Shown piece by piece: positions 1 to 12,773 of a DNA stretch of 64,000 bases. Source of the DNA: Daphnia carinata (Eukaryota; Arthropoda; Branchiopoda; Diplostraca; Daphniidae); the NCBI RefSeq assembly GCF_022539665.2, contig NC_081333.1, forward strand, positions 9,856,971 to 9,920,970, in the 5' to 3' direction. The notes beneath the pieces are model-generated. The model worked only from the letters and a program-made list of their open reading frames with translations, was not told where the DNA came from and did not search any database. Both the position numbers and the translations under genes were made by a program. The first letter of the stretch is position 1, and each line of letters opens with the position of its first letter.

Positions 1-985
1 ATTCTATCACGCTCCGAGTTTGTAACCGTTTTGTCATCTGGCGGAGCATGAAATATGAAAATGACAATAATGCCTTTTGCCACGGCGTAACTAGGCGGCA
101 ACAAGCGTCGTTTCAAAATACGATTCATCTATTACCATTTTAGTAGCTTCGTGACTTTTTCTCTCTCTCTCCCTCCCCCCTCTCCATTCTTGCTTTGCAT
201 TCGTTGCATTATTTTCCCGTTAGAGGACGACAATGAATCAAATTAGTTTATTTTCTTTTGTTGTTTCAACTGGATACGCTCGAATGCGTTTTTCAATAGC
301 CCGAAATGTACGCAAATAGAGGGCGGAGTTGGCGAAGCGTGCGACTATCATTCTCCAACGGACGACCCACGCAGTCGCACTCGACATAATATCTTCAAAT
401 CCGTAACCATTAACCCACTTCAAGGGATTTGTTTTTCTCTCTCTTTCCTCCTTACTTCATGCTTTATGGAACTCGGGAATATGCAATTCAAAAAAGATTT
501 ACATTTTTCATCGCATATTCCGTTCGTTTTTGTTTTTTTTTTTAAAGAAAAATAGACGGACAGTTATACTTCTCGGAGACGTGTAGGTGAAGATGAGGCG
601 AGTCGCGCGTACAACAGGCACGGCTGCATCCATAACAATATGGAAATAAAGTAGGAGAAGTCAAAAAGAAAAGAAGACGAAGAAAAATACAAAAATTCGT
701 TCGTCATGTTGCGGGTATGAATATCGCACTTAAGCGAGCCAATCATTAGGGCGGACTTTGTTCAACGTGGAGAAACTGTAAGTTTCCCCAACGGGTGAAA
801 AAAAAAAAAAAGAAAAGAAAAAAAAAAAATCGCCAGATGGGCCGACACGCCGATTCGGTCCATTTAGCCTTTTTTGCTTGCCTCATTTGAGCTCTATTAT
901 TAGCCCCCCATTTCATCCGAAAACACGATAAAAAAAAAAAGAAGTCTAATACGTAATCTATCTATACACAACAAACACGGAGAAA

Positions 986-1028
<43 letters not shown>

Positions 1029-1486
1029 GAGAAGCGCGCAACACCAGCAGATGGTGCGTTCAAAACGGTGGGAAAAATGGAGCTCTCTCATTTTTCTCGG
1101 CTTTTCTTGGGTGGCTCAATTAAACTAAAGCAGACCCTTTCGCGTCATTGAAATGCACGAAAGCCTCCAGCTTCTCACGAGAGCCAAACGTTTTTCCCAG
1201 TCGGTGCGGCGTTACGACCACCTTTAACTTACTCTATTTCGATTTTCTTCTTCGCAGGACTACGCATCGTTAGACACCTATCATTTCGTTCTTAATTAGA
1301 TCATCGCGCACATGTACCTAACACACAGCCTACAAGCTTCTTTTTTTTTTTTTTTTTTTTTTCTTAAACTCCATTTAATTGTTTCATTTTCTCGTTTGCA
1401 AAATGGAGCGTAGGTAATCACAGACACACCATCATTTATACTCTTAAAAATAAAAATAAAAAGGATAACGTCAATTTTTGACTTAC
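1..1486. other. Gene-poor stretch, no supported gene
   Basis: No open frame here has coding character. The stretch is AT-rich with homopolymers, the longest being an unbroken run of 36 A at 988-1023 and a T run near 1340-1361. If the exon at 1487-1582 is real, this stretch would be the beginning of the intron that follows it on the minus strand. I see no second exon before base 1. Confidence 0.6.
988..1023. repeat. A36 homopolymer
   Basis: An uninterrupted run of 36 A, the longest homopolymer noticed in the window. Similar runs include T30 at 5219-5248 and A31 at 5551-5581. Exact lengths at such runs are unreliable in many sequencing methods. Confidence 0.9.
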
Positions 1487-1582
1487 CACAAGACCGCGTC
1501 CGCTGATGATCAGAGCTACGCACCAGGGGCCTTTGGGGCACGGGCGGCCGACCGATGCAGTACCGTCGAATCCCATCGTGAC
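1487..1582 (-). CDS. Candidate internal exon of an unidentified minus-strand gene
   Basis: A 96-bp stretch on the minus strand lies between a good acceptor (pyrimidine-rich tract ending in TGCTCAG) and a consensus donor (GTAAGT). It is GC-rich against an AT-rich background. Two of three frames are open. One reads from the first base and contains GFDGTASVGRPCPKGPW. The other reads after two bases and contains IGRPPVPQRPLVRSSDHQ. The length is a multiple of three, so inclusion or skipping keeps frame. Candidate 5' exons further up the strand mostly end with one base of a split codon, which would select the second frame, while codon third positions look better in the first. I do not recognise the protein. 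The rest of the gene would lie beyond base 1. Confidence 0.4.
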
Positions 1583-4500
1583 CTGAGCACACAGAAAAAA
1601 GAAAGAAAAATCACAGGTGAGTAATTTCGCACTGATCACGGTGAAAATTGAAGTACGTCAAGGATTCATTCCTCCCAAAAAAAGAAGAACACGGTACCGC
1701 ACGGAGCAAAAATAAAAAAAAATAAAAAAAAAAATAAAATATGAAAACAAAAGGGAAAACAAAGACGCGCTAAGAAAAGAAACAATAGAAGCAAAAAATG
1801 GAAACGACACTGATTTGGTCACGCCATCGCATCATCCATCACCCGACACTTTTCCACACGTTCCCTTCTAGCCCCCCCCCCCCAAACAAAAAAGAAAGAT
1901 GGCCACGGTGCCATCGTTGGCCATTTTTTTTTCTTATCCCTATGAATGGCCTGCGCGCAGTGACACAAAACGCAGAGAGATCCCTTTAGCCGGAATGATG
2001 ATTATTCAATGCCTTCTAGATTGGGCAAGAGACGGACTTGGTTGGGCCTATTGTAAAGCCAACCCATAAATCCTTACAAATCCGAGCGTCTACCTACACA
2101 CTATGCGTATGCATTTCAGCCGTTCTTCTCGAATTCATTTGTTTTGCCGAAAAATAAACACCATTCAGAAACGAAAGTAAACAACAAAAAAAAAGTGAAA
2201 AGCAATAGCAAAAAAAAAAAAAAACACAATGGTGTGGTAGGAAAACAAACAAACAACGAGACAAGCAACCGCAAAGGCCACGAGTGATGCATCGTCACCG
2301 TTCTCAGTATGTTCCAATATTTTCTAATCTTTAAGGGTCGCAGACGGACTATTGTAATCAAGATCAACGACGAACGAAGAGAATAAAGAAAAAGAGAAGG
2401 GAAGGTCAGTCTTGTTTTATTTTTTTGTTTTTTTTTTTTAGTTTCGCTTTTAATTCTCTTATTCTTCTTCTTGTTGGTGCTGGATTTCGTCTAATTTTGG
2501 TTCTGTTTAAAGTACCAAAGTCCGACTCGAGCAGAGTCTCACGTGAAAGGCAGAGAAGCCAAAACGGCAAATTTCGGCCATCAATTGCCGCGACGTCATT
2601 GCCGCCCTTTTTCCACTTCTTTTTTAAGAAAAGATTTACTACACACGTATGCATTTTGTTTTCTATCTCTCTTTCCTTTTAGATTTCAATTTTCAATGGA
2701 GGCTTCTTGACGGCAATTTTCACCGGTGCTAACTTTCTAATCGAAACCCACAAGCCAATGAAATGAGTTGCGTTCAGCCGTGAGTTGCTCAAGAGTTCAA
2801 GCGTCAGCCGCTCGTAAACCATTTCAATCATCGTTTTACCTTTTGTTTTCTCAACAAAGAAAACAAAGAAAAAACATTAACGTACATACGAAGTACGACA
2901 ACAATAACAACAACAACAATAATAATAATCGTAACGTAATAAAAAAAAAAAAAAAAAAAAAAAGAAAGAAAGAAAAACAAAACAAAAATTAGCAACCGGA
3001 ACTTGTGAATGGTGTGAGGGCAATCCAAGCGAGTCTTACAGGCAAGCAGCCGACTCGAATCGAAATAATTGTGATCTAACGGTGTGCTGTAAGAAAGCGG
3101 CAATGAGAATTCAAGAGTGAAAGGTGAGGGATGTCGTCCTCAGCACTTCTTTCTCTTGAACTATTGAAACGTTTTACACTTCACACTTTCCGTGGGCGCG
3201 TTAAAAAAAAATTTATTTTTTTTTTTTTGTTTTTTTTTTTTTGTTTTTTAAATCCTCGCAACAACACAAACATTCGGCCTTTATCCTCCCTTGCCGGAGC
3301 GCAAGATTGCTAACTCCCTCTTTTATTTTGACATTCATAGAATCGCTGTTTGACTTATTCGGCACATAGCGATTGCGTGTTGGCTATTACGCTGACACTG
3401 CTACAAGACACACGCAACCCGTTTTTCGGGAAAACACATTAATTCTTTAGCAGACCTGTTTACCAGTTCGTTTTTTTTTTTTCTTTTTTTTTTTCGTGGG
3501 CCTGTTCCGAAAGACCTTAATAGCTTTATAATGGTAATGTTCATCGCATTTCTCTCTCTCTCTCTCCGCTTGTTCGGCTCCTCTCTTAAAAGTCTTGTAC
3601 TTACACAAGATTTTTTTTTTTTCTTCCCGCCCAGGCGTTTGTTTCATCTTCTTAACCTTTAAGCCTGTTTTACGTGCCAACTTTGGAAAAAAAAAAAAAA
3701 AAAAAAAAAAAAATGCAGAGTTTGGATTATTTTTAGTCCCATTTTTGGGGGCGCTCATCTTACATGCGAATAACACGCATACCAGCCCGGCGGCAAAAAA
3801 AAAAAAGCTTTTCGGTTTTACAAGTCACATTCCCATCGACACCTGATACAGCTTGTCAACCGTGGTGGAAAGGGAAAAAAAACAAAAAAACAAATGGCAA
3901 GATAACAAATTTTTAAAAGAAAAGACAGTGACAAGAAAACGCCGTTGCACAACGTTCTTCTCATTCGTGCCATCAGCCCGTGGAGAATGAAACGCACGTC
4001 GCGTGTGCATCCTTCCAGAAATATCTCGTCTCTATATACTTAACTATGCAAAAGGATCATGTAAAAAGATTAGCTTGTTTCATTTCGTTTTTTTTTTTTT
4101 CTTTCTTCTTCTCGTGATTATCATCTTTTAGAGAGGGCAAAAAAAAAAGGGGGAACGTCCCTCATTGACAACGAGAATAATAAACGAACAACTCAAGAAA
4201 CTGGTAGTGACAACTTTCCCGCTCCATTCTTTGTAGATACAATTTTTTTTTTGTTCGTGTTTATTTTGTTTTTTAATTGTTGTTGAATGTTCGGTGTCAG
4301 CTGTGAGCGCCTCGGTTCATTCGGGCAACGAAATAAGACGAGATTGAAACAAGTGTGAAACGAGAAGAATGGCAGGCAAAAGGTAGACGCGATAGAGTAG
4401 AAGGATGAAAGGGCAAATCTAACAACATGAAAACAGAGAGACGATTTGTTTGCTGTTCTACGAGCGCCAGATTAGCTCGACGAGCTCGGCAGGGAGTGTT

Positions 4501-5214
4501 GTTAGAGACAAATCGTTCCGGTTTTTTGGTCAAGCTTGTCGTTTGTTGACTTACATCTCGATGAATTCGCCTTGTTCTTTATTCAAAATCAAAAAGGCAA
4601 CCTAATGTCGACAACCTTCGACAATGGCATTTTCTTTGCACCGTGGCAGAATAAATTTTCAAGCAATTAACAAAGTTCGGACGCTGGGTACGGGCTCGTA
4701 AAAAAAAAAAAACCAAAAACAAGAGGGCCATGAAAAAAAAATTTCTCGTTGTTGATTTTCAATTGAAAAATTTTCGTCGATAGCGACTCGAAAACGTATG
4801 CCATATCGAAAAGAATACGGAACTTCCTAATGCAGAAATGAACCGTAGATATAAGCCTTACGTCGTTGTTTTATGTGGCCGTGCTACTAACACTATAACA
4901 GTAAAACGAAAGAGCATCGTCGATCCATTTTTAGTTCTCAAAAGTTGGAAGCCCCTGACTTTATAATTGCAATTCACCGTGCAATTTTCTTTCGTTTTTT
5001 TTTTTTCTGAAAGAAGAAGGTGGGCGCACTTGGTGATGGAAGAGGTGGGAGCGAAAGGGGAGCGGTCAAACGGTGTGATATTTCGATGACAGGGTCAAGT
5101 GTTTTTGATTGGATGACTACCGAATAAGGCGAGAGGAGGTTATTTCGTCCACAAAAGAAAAATTCATGTGTGTCCCGTTTTTCGGGAGAAGACGTTCGTT
5201 TGATGTTTCTCTTG

Positions 5215-5249
<35 letters not shown>

Positions 5250-5547
5250 TTACTAAAGAATTCCGCTGGGGGTACGGCTGATCGTCTGAGTGGCTGATTG
5301 GTCATATGCAAATGCAAGTTCAGCTGCGTATCATTAGACATTCCAAGAAAGAAAAAAAAAATACGAAACATAATAACTTGAGAAACGATTCCCTATAGCC
5401 GGACACGAAAAAGCGGCTTTTTCTTTTCCTGTTTACATGTTGAGCCTCACCTTTTGTTTTTCTCTTTGGATCGTATTCCGGGACATCGTCGGATGACCGG
5501 GACAAAAGTGTCGAAAAACAATTTTTCTACGGCGCATAAAAATTCAA

Positions 5548-5587
<40 letters not shown>

Positions 5588-6845
5588 ACAGGAGATGAAT
5601 CGGTAATGAACTGATGCTCAAGAAGGAAACAGCACTTAACCAACAGTTCGTAAGCCTTATAAGCCTACATATAACATGGAAAAGTTAAAAACGATGCGGA
5701 TGCGGAAGAGAAAAATCCTATATTAAACCTCTTCATCCTCATCTATTTAAATTTTTATTTTGCTCCACAAGAGAGAGAGAGAGAGAGACCTTTTAAGAAA
5801 CCTATCGAATATCTCCAAAAAATTGCCGATAAACGAAGCAAACAAAACAATTTGGATAATAAAAAGCTTGGAGGTGGAAACCCCGAAATAATAAACATAA
5901 TAAAATCAAAAAGGAAAACATAAGGAGAACTTGTTCTCCTGTCAAAACAAAAGAATGTCTCTAGTTCCATGAAGAAGAAAAAAAAAACCAAATAAAAAGG
6001 GAGCGAGCGAAGGTCGACCGATGGAAATGAGCCCACAATGCTCGCAAAAAAAGTAACCGAAAAAAGCGAAAAACAAAAGCGGAGGGAGGCAAAAAGAAAC
6101 CCAACATTGAGCGTGAGCGCCGTGATTTCAATGCATCTCTCGGCGTGAAATCACTCTGGTGGGGGCTTCTTTTCCACGAAGAGTGCAACACATCAAAACA
6201 AATCTCAACATCCAAGCGAAAGCAGCGTATCACATTTGATGTGACCAGTCCACTTGGAAATCCAGGAAGAAGAAGAAGAAAAAAAAAAATAAAATTCAGA
6301 CAGCGATCCGGGGGGTAGCCGCCTAACTTATCGACTAACAAGTTGTTCTTTACATCACAAACGCAGCACTAACTCGCGTAGTGCTATCTTTGTACGGATA
6401 ACAAGACACACTACACCAAGCGTCACTGGTATATGCGGACACACACACACACAAACTGCATCTTATCTTGACGTGCGCATCAGCTTGTACGCTAGCAGAC
6501 GAAAGGCGTGCGAGAGCTATTTTGAATAAGAGGGTCTCCCGATATATCACCGATACGAAGATGAAAAAAAAAAAAAAAAAAAAAAATTCCAAACGCAAGT
6601 GGGGGGTAAACGTCGCCATTTTTTCCTGGCGCTATTATGTTAACGCTGTCGTCCAGAGCAAAAGTAGAAGGCCGTATAAGAAAACGATATTATGTAAACA
6701 CGCTGAGGCTTGTTTTGTATCTTCAATACGGGGGAAGACTAACAAGAAAGATAAGGTAGTCTATAGTTAGGCAGCCATGAAAAAAAAAAACGTAACGTCG
6801 TTCCAGGGAAAGTAAAAAATTTCAGAAAAAAAAAAAGAGGCTTAC
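1583..6845. other. Gene-poor stretch, possible large intron
   Basis: There is no supported gene. The content is homopolymers (T30 at 5219-5248, A31 at 5551-5581, A runs near 2941-2963 and 3687-3713) and short pyrimidine tracts. Two weak exon-like segments occur on the minus strand. One is 3040-3086, between an acceptor ending in TTTCTTACAG and a GTAAGA donor. The other is an open stretch ending at a GTGAGG donor at about 5451, whose frame contains DDVPEYDPKRKTK. Neither is certain. If the exon at 1487-1582 belongs with exons further up, this is intron. Confidence 0.5.
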
Positions 6846-6942
6846 ATCCAGTGCACTGGCGTTTGCGCTTGCGTAGGACTCGTCGGGCAGTGACGGGATG
6901 AATGATGAACATGTCTTCAGAGAAGGACGCCAACGATGCCAT
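6846..6942 (-). CDS. Candidate first coding exon, unidentified gene
   Basis: On the minus strand an ATG in an excellent initiation context (CCACCATGG) opens 32 codons plus one base, ending at a GTAAGC donor. The peptide begins MASLASFSEDMF and ends in a basic cluster, RRVLRKRKR, that could be a nuclear localisation signal. It is followed by CTG and the split codon. Base composition is balanced, unlike the surrounding A/T runs. The one-base overhang would join the exon at 1487-1582 in the frame containing IGRPPVPQRPL. I do not recognise the family. An open frame of this length can arise by chance, so the case rests on the start context, the donor and the matching phase. Confidence 0.35.
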
Positions 6943-9900
6943 GGTGGATTTAACCAACCGACACAAACTTCCTCCGTTCGAAGAAAGACGAATTGTTTGT
7001 TTCTTCTTTTTGCACACAACGTAGAGAATATTCGAGACACAACTGACCAACGATCAAGTAAAGAAGAAAAAAAAAAAAATGGGGCCACGTCTAATCACAA
7101 TGTTGACGAGTTAAAAGAAGATTGTTGGTCACGTTCCACGTAGCAAGGCAGGAAGGACGGTGCGGCATGTTTAATAGTCACGCAAGTGAACGAATTGCTT
7201 TTCTTCTTCTTCTTCTTCTTCTTCCTTTGATTTACCCTTTTTTTCTCTTTCTATTTGTAAAGGTTATCACAATTGTATAACGCACAGTGTGTACAGTCAA
7301 ACTATATAGTCTGTCGAATCACTTCCGGCTGCAACGGGCAAATATAATCCGAAGGCACTGTGAAGGAAACGCACGGAAGCGGATGATCGGAATGTTGAAC
7401 GATGAAAGAAATAAAAAAAAAAAAAAAAAACAACAGTCGGCCGCAGGGTTTTTTCTTTGATAGTTATTTGTGTTTGTCCTTCTGCTTGCCGATTGGCTGT
7501 TATGACCACTCGTCATCGGTCATCAGCTACAACCAAAAGAAAAAAAAAGCGTTACACACACTGTGTCTTGTGCTGCAGCACGTTGTTGGGCCGTTATCGG
7601 ACGCCCAGATAACAAGCAAAGACATGAATGACTCAAAAAGTCATCGAGTGTGCCAAATGGTCTGCGGTTCCCTCAACCTGGGTCCGAACTTCTTGTTGTA
7701 TTTTATTTTATATATTTTTTTTCCCTTTCAGTTCTTCTTTATCTCCTTCAACACCGGGGTAACGCACGACTTGACGAGCAACACCTTCCAGAGTACAGCC
7801 GGCCAAACCCCCTGTCGACCGAAGTAGAAATAGTCACAATTCGATTGTCTTGTTCTTCTTTTTTTTTTTTTTTTTTTTTTCCTATCCTTTCTTTCTTTTT
7901 CACGATCTTTTAAGTCAGGCAACCGTTACAATAGGAGCCCAAATGATAGTGGAATCAGAAAGAGACAAGATAGGGACTCCGTCTTGATGGCTGGCGTTAT
8001 ATACGCTGACTTCCACTTCACGATGATTGTTTGCTTTTTATGGAATGTTAGGCGCTTCTTTCACTCTCTCTCTCTCTCTCTCCCTTCTATTTCAGCCCTC
8101 TAGTGAAATCCGTGAGGGCTAAAAAGATGCAGCCAGTAGTTTAATAGACATCCATGTCTTTGCCTGTCGTGCGAGGCGTTTTCTTTTTTTCTTCTTCTCT
8201 TTTGTGTCTCTTGATCATTGCGTCCTCTTCTGATTTTGAATCCTTCTAGCCGAAGTCCATGGAATGAAAAAAAATAAAACTGACATTATCCACCAGCTGC
8301 TCGATGGACCCTTTCTTCTTCTTCTTCTTGTCAACTTTGGAATTGTTGTTTAGTCCCTTTGATCGGCTTTTGTGCTACGTTTTTCGTATACACAAGCGCA
8401 GTGGCAAAGAGTATAGCGACAGATCCGGGTTATGCGGTCGTTCTTTCCCTCAAATCACTCAACTTCAACGCGACGAACGACAGTAAAGTGAACGAACTTG
8501 GCCACTTTTCTTTCGTCCCTCTACAGACAGAGGGCAAGACGAGAGAAATAAGACACGCTGTCACGCACTGCCAACGATCGCCTTTTCACACAGGCCCATT
8601 CTTTTGGTCTACATGTCCCATTTCTTCCTCACCAAAAAAAAAAAAAAAAAATTAAAAAGCTCAAACACAAGCACGAAATTTCCGTTTGGGAGGAAAGTAG
8701 ATAATTGCCGATAAATTTCGAGAATGTTACGGTAAGGGGGAGGGAAGTCGTCCACTGTTTTAGGTTGTCTCTTTTTCTCATACGTGTCGTCTTGAAGTCA
8801 TTTGTCTCACTGGAAAGCTGGATGACATGGTCTTTTCTTGACGGTCATTAAGTTTAGGCCATCACAAGACAACGACCAGGTAGCCCACAACGGCAGTGAG
8901 AAGAAGAGCTCACGATTAGAGACGGGCGGGAAATAAAAAATTTTAAAAGATGGTTGAAAGACTCTCGTATTTGATTTACGATCGTCGGTAGTTATCGCAC
9001 GGCATCTCTAGCTGGACGCATTTTTTTTGTTCCCGAACGGCTGGAACTGCCGCCCAATAGATAACGAAACACACGGTCCAAAAGGAAAACAAAATATATA
9101 TATATATATAAAAAAATAAATCTTAATAAAATAAAAAAGCCGAGGACAAGGGAGGAGGGACGACCACGCTTGCTCACACACACAAATCAAAAAATTTCAC
9201 ATCAAATAAAAGTCGACAATGGCGTCAGATTGAGTCGTCAAGAAATTTCTTGATGCCAATTTCTTCCTGTTCGCTTCCTCCACGAAACTCGTCACTACGC
9301 TTTGAATAATTCCTTCAAAATAATTGGCAATCGTCGCAGCCATTCGTCATCGTCGCAACAAACACGCACGATATTTTAAACAAATAGCGATCAATTAACG
9401 ATCGTTTTAAAAAAAAAAAAAAAAAACTTGATTCAACTGTTCTCTGCCATTTCTATGGGTACGCGGAGCAACACGCGTGGGTCGCAAAGAAAAAATCCAA
9501 CTGGTTTGAATCGAGAAATCAAGAGCGCTCCACACAACCGCCACACTTGGCTCCAAGTAAACGACTAAAGACGGCGACTCGGAGGCCGCCGGCTTTTGGG
9601 AGGGTTTTTTTTTCTCTCTCGCGGTGGTGGTTGGGATGGCGGCGGGTGAGGCTTGCCGCTGGATTTGGATCGGTACAAACGTATAGAATAACTGTTTTTT
9701 TTTTTTCTTCTTTCCTTAACGCCAACTAGCTAACCACTTAAAGTCCAAAGTAAATACACGTAACGTGAAGACTTTTTTTTTATTGTCTCCATCTTTTTAT
9801 TTTATCTCTTGGCTATTGCTCGTCATTTCGTTCTTGTTTTCCTTTTTTTTTTCTTTTGCGCTTTAGTCAAAGAGACGAGCCCAAAAAAAAAAAAAAGAGC

Positions 9901-12742
9901 CCAAAGCTTTCGACTCATTAGTCGCTGGTGAACAAGTCCGATATTTCCACCTGGAAAACTCATTAACATATTACGTTTCGGTTGCCGGTATGCGCTCATC
10001 ATGGACCCCGCTCGACGATAACATGTTAGTAGATTTCTTAAACGGCAAGAAGATGAGCGGGGCGGGGCCAGCTTAAACACACACACACACACAAAAATAA
10101 ATAAATAAAGAATGGAAATAAACGGTGTCGTACAGCTATGTACATATAGTGGTACTACACATAAGCGGCGTACGCTAAAAAAAAAAAAAAAAAATAAGTA
10201 TTATGGATGTGATGGACATAACCTAATGGCGATGCTATCGAAAAAAGAAAAGAAAAACATTATGAAATTGAAAGAAATGGGCAGGGCGTTGAAAAAGGCA
10301 TGTGTTGTTCGCTTGCGGTTCACCTACAATTGCAGTCGCTCTCATCGTCGTTCCTACACCCAATGTGCACGATAGCCCCCTACTCTCTCGCCCTTTCCTC
10401 ATTCTTCTTCTCTTCGTTTTCCAGTTTATTTGATTTCCTTTTTATTCACTAGAAAAAAAAAAACAGACAAACAATTTTACAACTCGTTTCTCTTTTTTGT
10501 TTCACTTTTCTACCGGCACATGGAATTTGAAAATGTTCCAATAAAAGGGAAAATATGTTTCTCTTAACCCAGAGGGGGAGCTGGTGGAAATGACTGAGTT
10601 ACAGCGCGGTTTCCTTTTGTCTCACTGGTCATATCTTTTTCTTTCTTTCCATCTCGACTTCCATCGCACGTGATGACCAGCTCCGCCTACCATCGACAGA
10701 CACACACTTTACGAACACACTGCAATCATCGAAAGACTTATTTAAACAACACCAACGATGAGTGTGTCTTTTTTTTTTCGTTCCCCCCATCGACGTGTAA
10801 TCTGTTTTGTGTGGACTGAACCGCGTTACGGAAGCCCACGGTATCGATAAAAGCGGCTCCGTTGGGGAAATTGATGCGCCGGACGGTGGGGAGCAATGGA
10901 CATAACCACAGCACGAGCGGAATCTACCGTTCAACTGTTAAGATCCGTCCATTTTGTCGGTGTAAGGAGTATGTGCTGTCGACGGCTAGTTCCCACAATG
11001 TTGAACGCTCTAACAACGACGAACGATGTAATATGTGAACTGTCGGCAATTGAAACGAGTCACTAAAAAAAAACTGACCAAGGGCGACGACGGAAATTTT
11101 TTTTTTTTGAAATTAATGATGGGATGATCATCAATTCTTTTTATGAGTCAAAAAAAAAAAAATGACCGTTCCATTTTTTTTTTTTTTTTTTTAATAGTCT
11201 GTTGCACTTGTATGTACTCCGGAAAAATCTGGGCTATTCCGTCTTGAATGGCCGGTTTTGGAAACGTTCGTCATGTCCATTGACATGGAAATTAAGATTG
11301 AAATCCCGTTGTTTTTTGTGCTTAACATTGAAGACTCGGGTCAATAACTGTTTCCAGCATTGCCTATTATGGACAAAATTTGAGGGTTTTACCCGAAACA
11401 TGTTTTTCGTATATCATATTTCCCAATTTTTTTTTTTTCTTGTTTTCATTGTACAGCCTATTTCTTACGTCGATATTTGAATAGCTAGTTTAACTCATCC
11501 ATCAAAACTTGTCCATTTGAAAATACAAGTTAAACTAGCCAAGCAAAAAAAAAAATTGAATAATAGCGATCGCAACAAGAAAAAGAAAAGATCTTTAGAA
11601 GGGCTGTCTTGTTTGCGTTCTTGCGTGGGAGAAAGTCGTATCATCAAAGCAGCGCTGGATGCGAGCAGCGGTTACTAAACTTGTGCAGCCGGCGGCTGCC
11701 GTGCCCTGCTTGGCTACCCTCATCCCATACGGAGAGGTATAAAAAAAAAATCGTAGGGGAAGGAGCATCTAGTGGCCTGGCATCAAGGAGCTATAAGCTG
11801 CTGGTTGCCCCTTCCTTTCAATCCCACACACACAACAACCTCGCCATGCCAAAAGTCATGATATAAATCATGGAACTTGAATAGAAAGTGATGGAACTTC
11901 ATCGAGCAGCCTCCCTTCGTGTTCAAAGCGAAAAAAAAAATGTACAGGCAAAACATACGAATATTAAAAGATAAAAAAAAAAAAACGGAGAGAGAAATGA
12001 GAAGACAACGACGACGTATCATCATCATCATCGTCATCCGAGTAGATAAACGAGACAAGGACGGACAGAGGGACGAGGGAAGAGAGAGGCAGAGCTGACG
12101 TCTAACTCGCGCGCGCGTGATATTTTAATGATGCCCGCTCGTCTGAAAATGAAGAAAGCAACCAACTAAAAAACGAAAAATGATGGGAGTAAAAAAAAAA
12201 AGAAAAAAAAAAAAAAGAAAAGGAAAACAAAAAAAAATGAAAGAGATGCTAGAGTCCCTAAACACGAACGCGGCCAGCAGCCGTGAAACGAAAGAGTTCT
12301 GCACCTTTTTTTTTTTTTTTTTCTCTTGTCCGCCAATTTCATGAAGGATCTCATCGGTTGGTATCTCGCGAATGCATCGGAGGTGTGTGAAGCACGAGCT
12401 GCTATGGTTAAAGGGACGAAACGTGGGAGGGCCTTCAAACATTGTCCTTGGATGTGGCGACAGCCATCAATACATATTTTCGAGAAGAAAATGAGACAAG
12501 CACTGAAATAAGTGGCAATAAATCTTCAGGTCAGATCCCACGATCGCGATAACAGCCCACCGAACTGTGCCACGGCCCAGAAGCAAAAATGTGTGCCTAC
12601 TTCTTCGGGGAAAAAAAGGGCGGAGTCGCGAAAGTGTACAGTGCGTGAGTGATGTCATCAAGATTCCCATCTCTTTAATTTCGTTAAAGCTAAACAAAAA
12701 ATTGCTCTTTCACCTTTTTCTACGCGTTCATTCTATTGCGTT

Positions 12743-12773
<31 letters not shown>

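Noticed and set aside
11655-11735. Plus-strand GC-rich segment between AG and GT, open in one frame
   Set aside because: It has no pyrimidine tract before the AG and a poor donor (GTATAA). The opposite strand is equally open.
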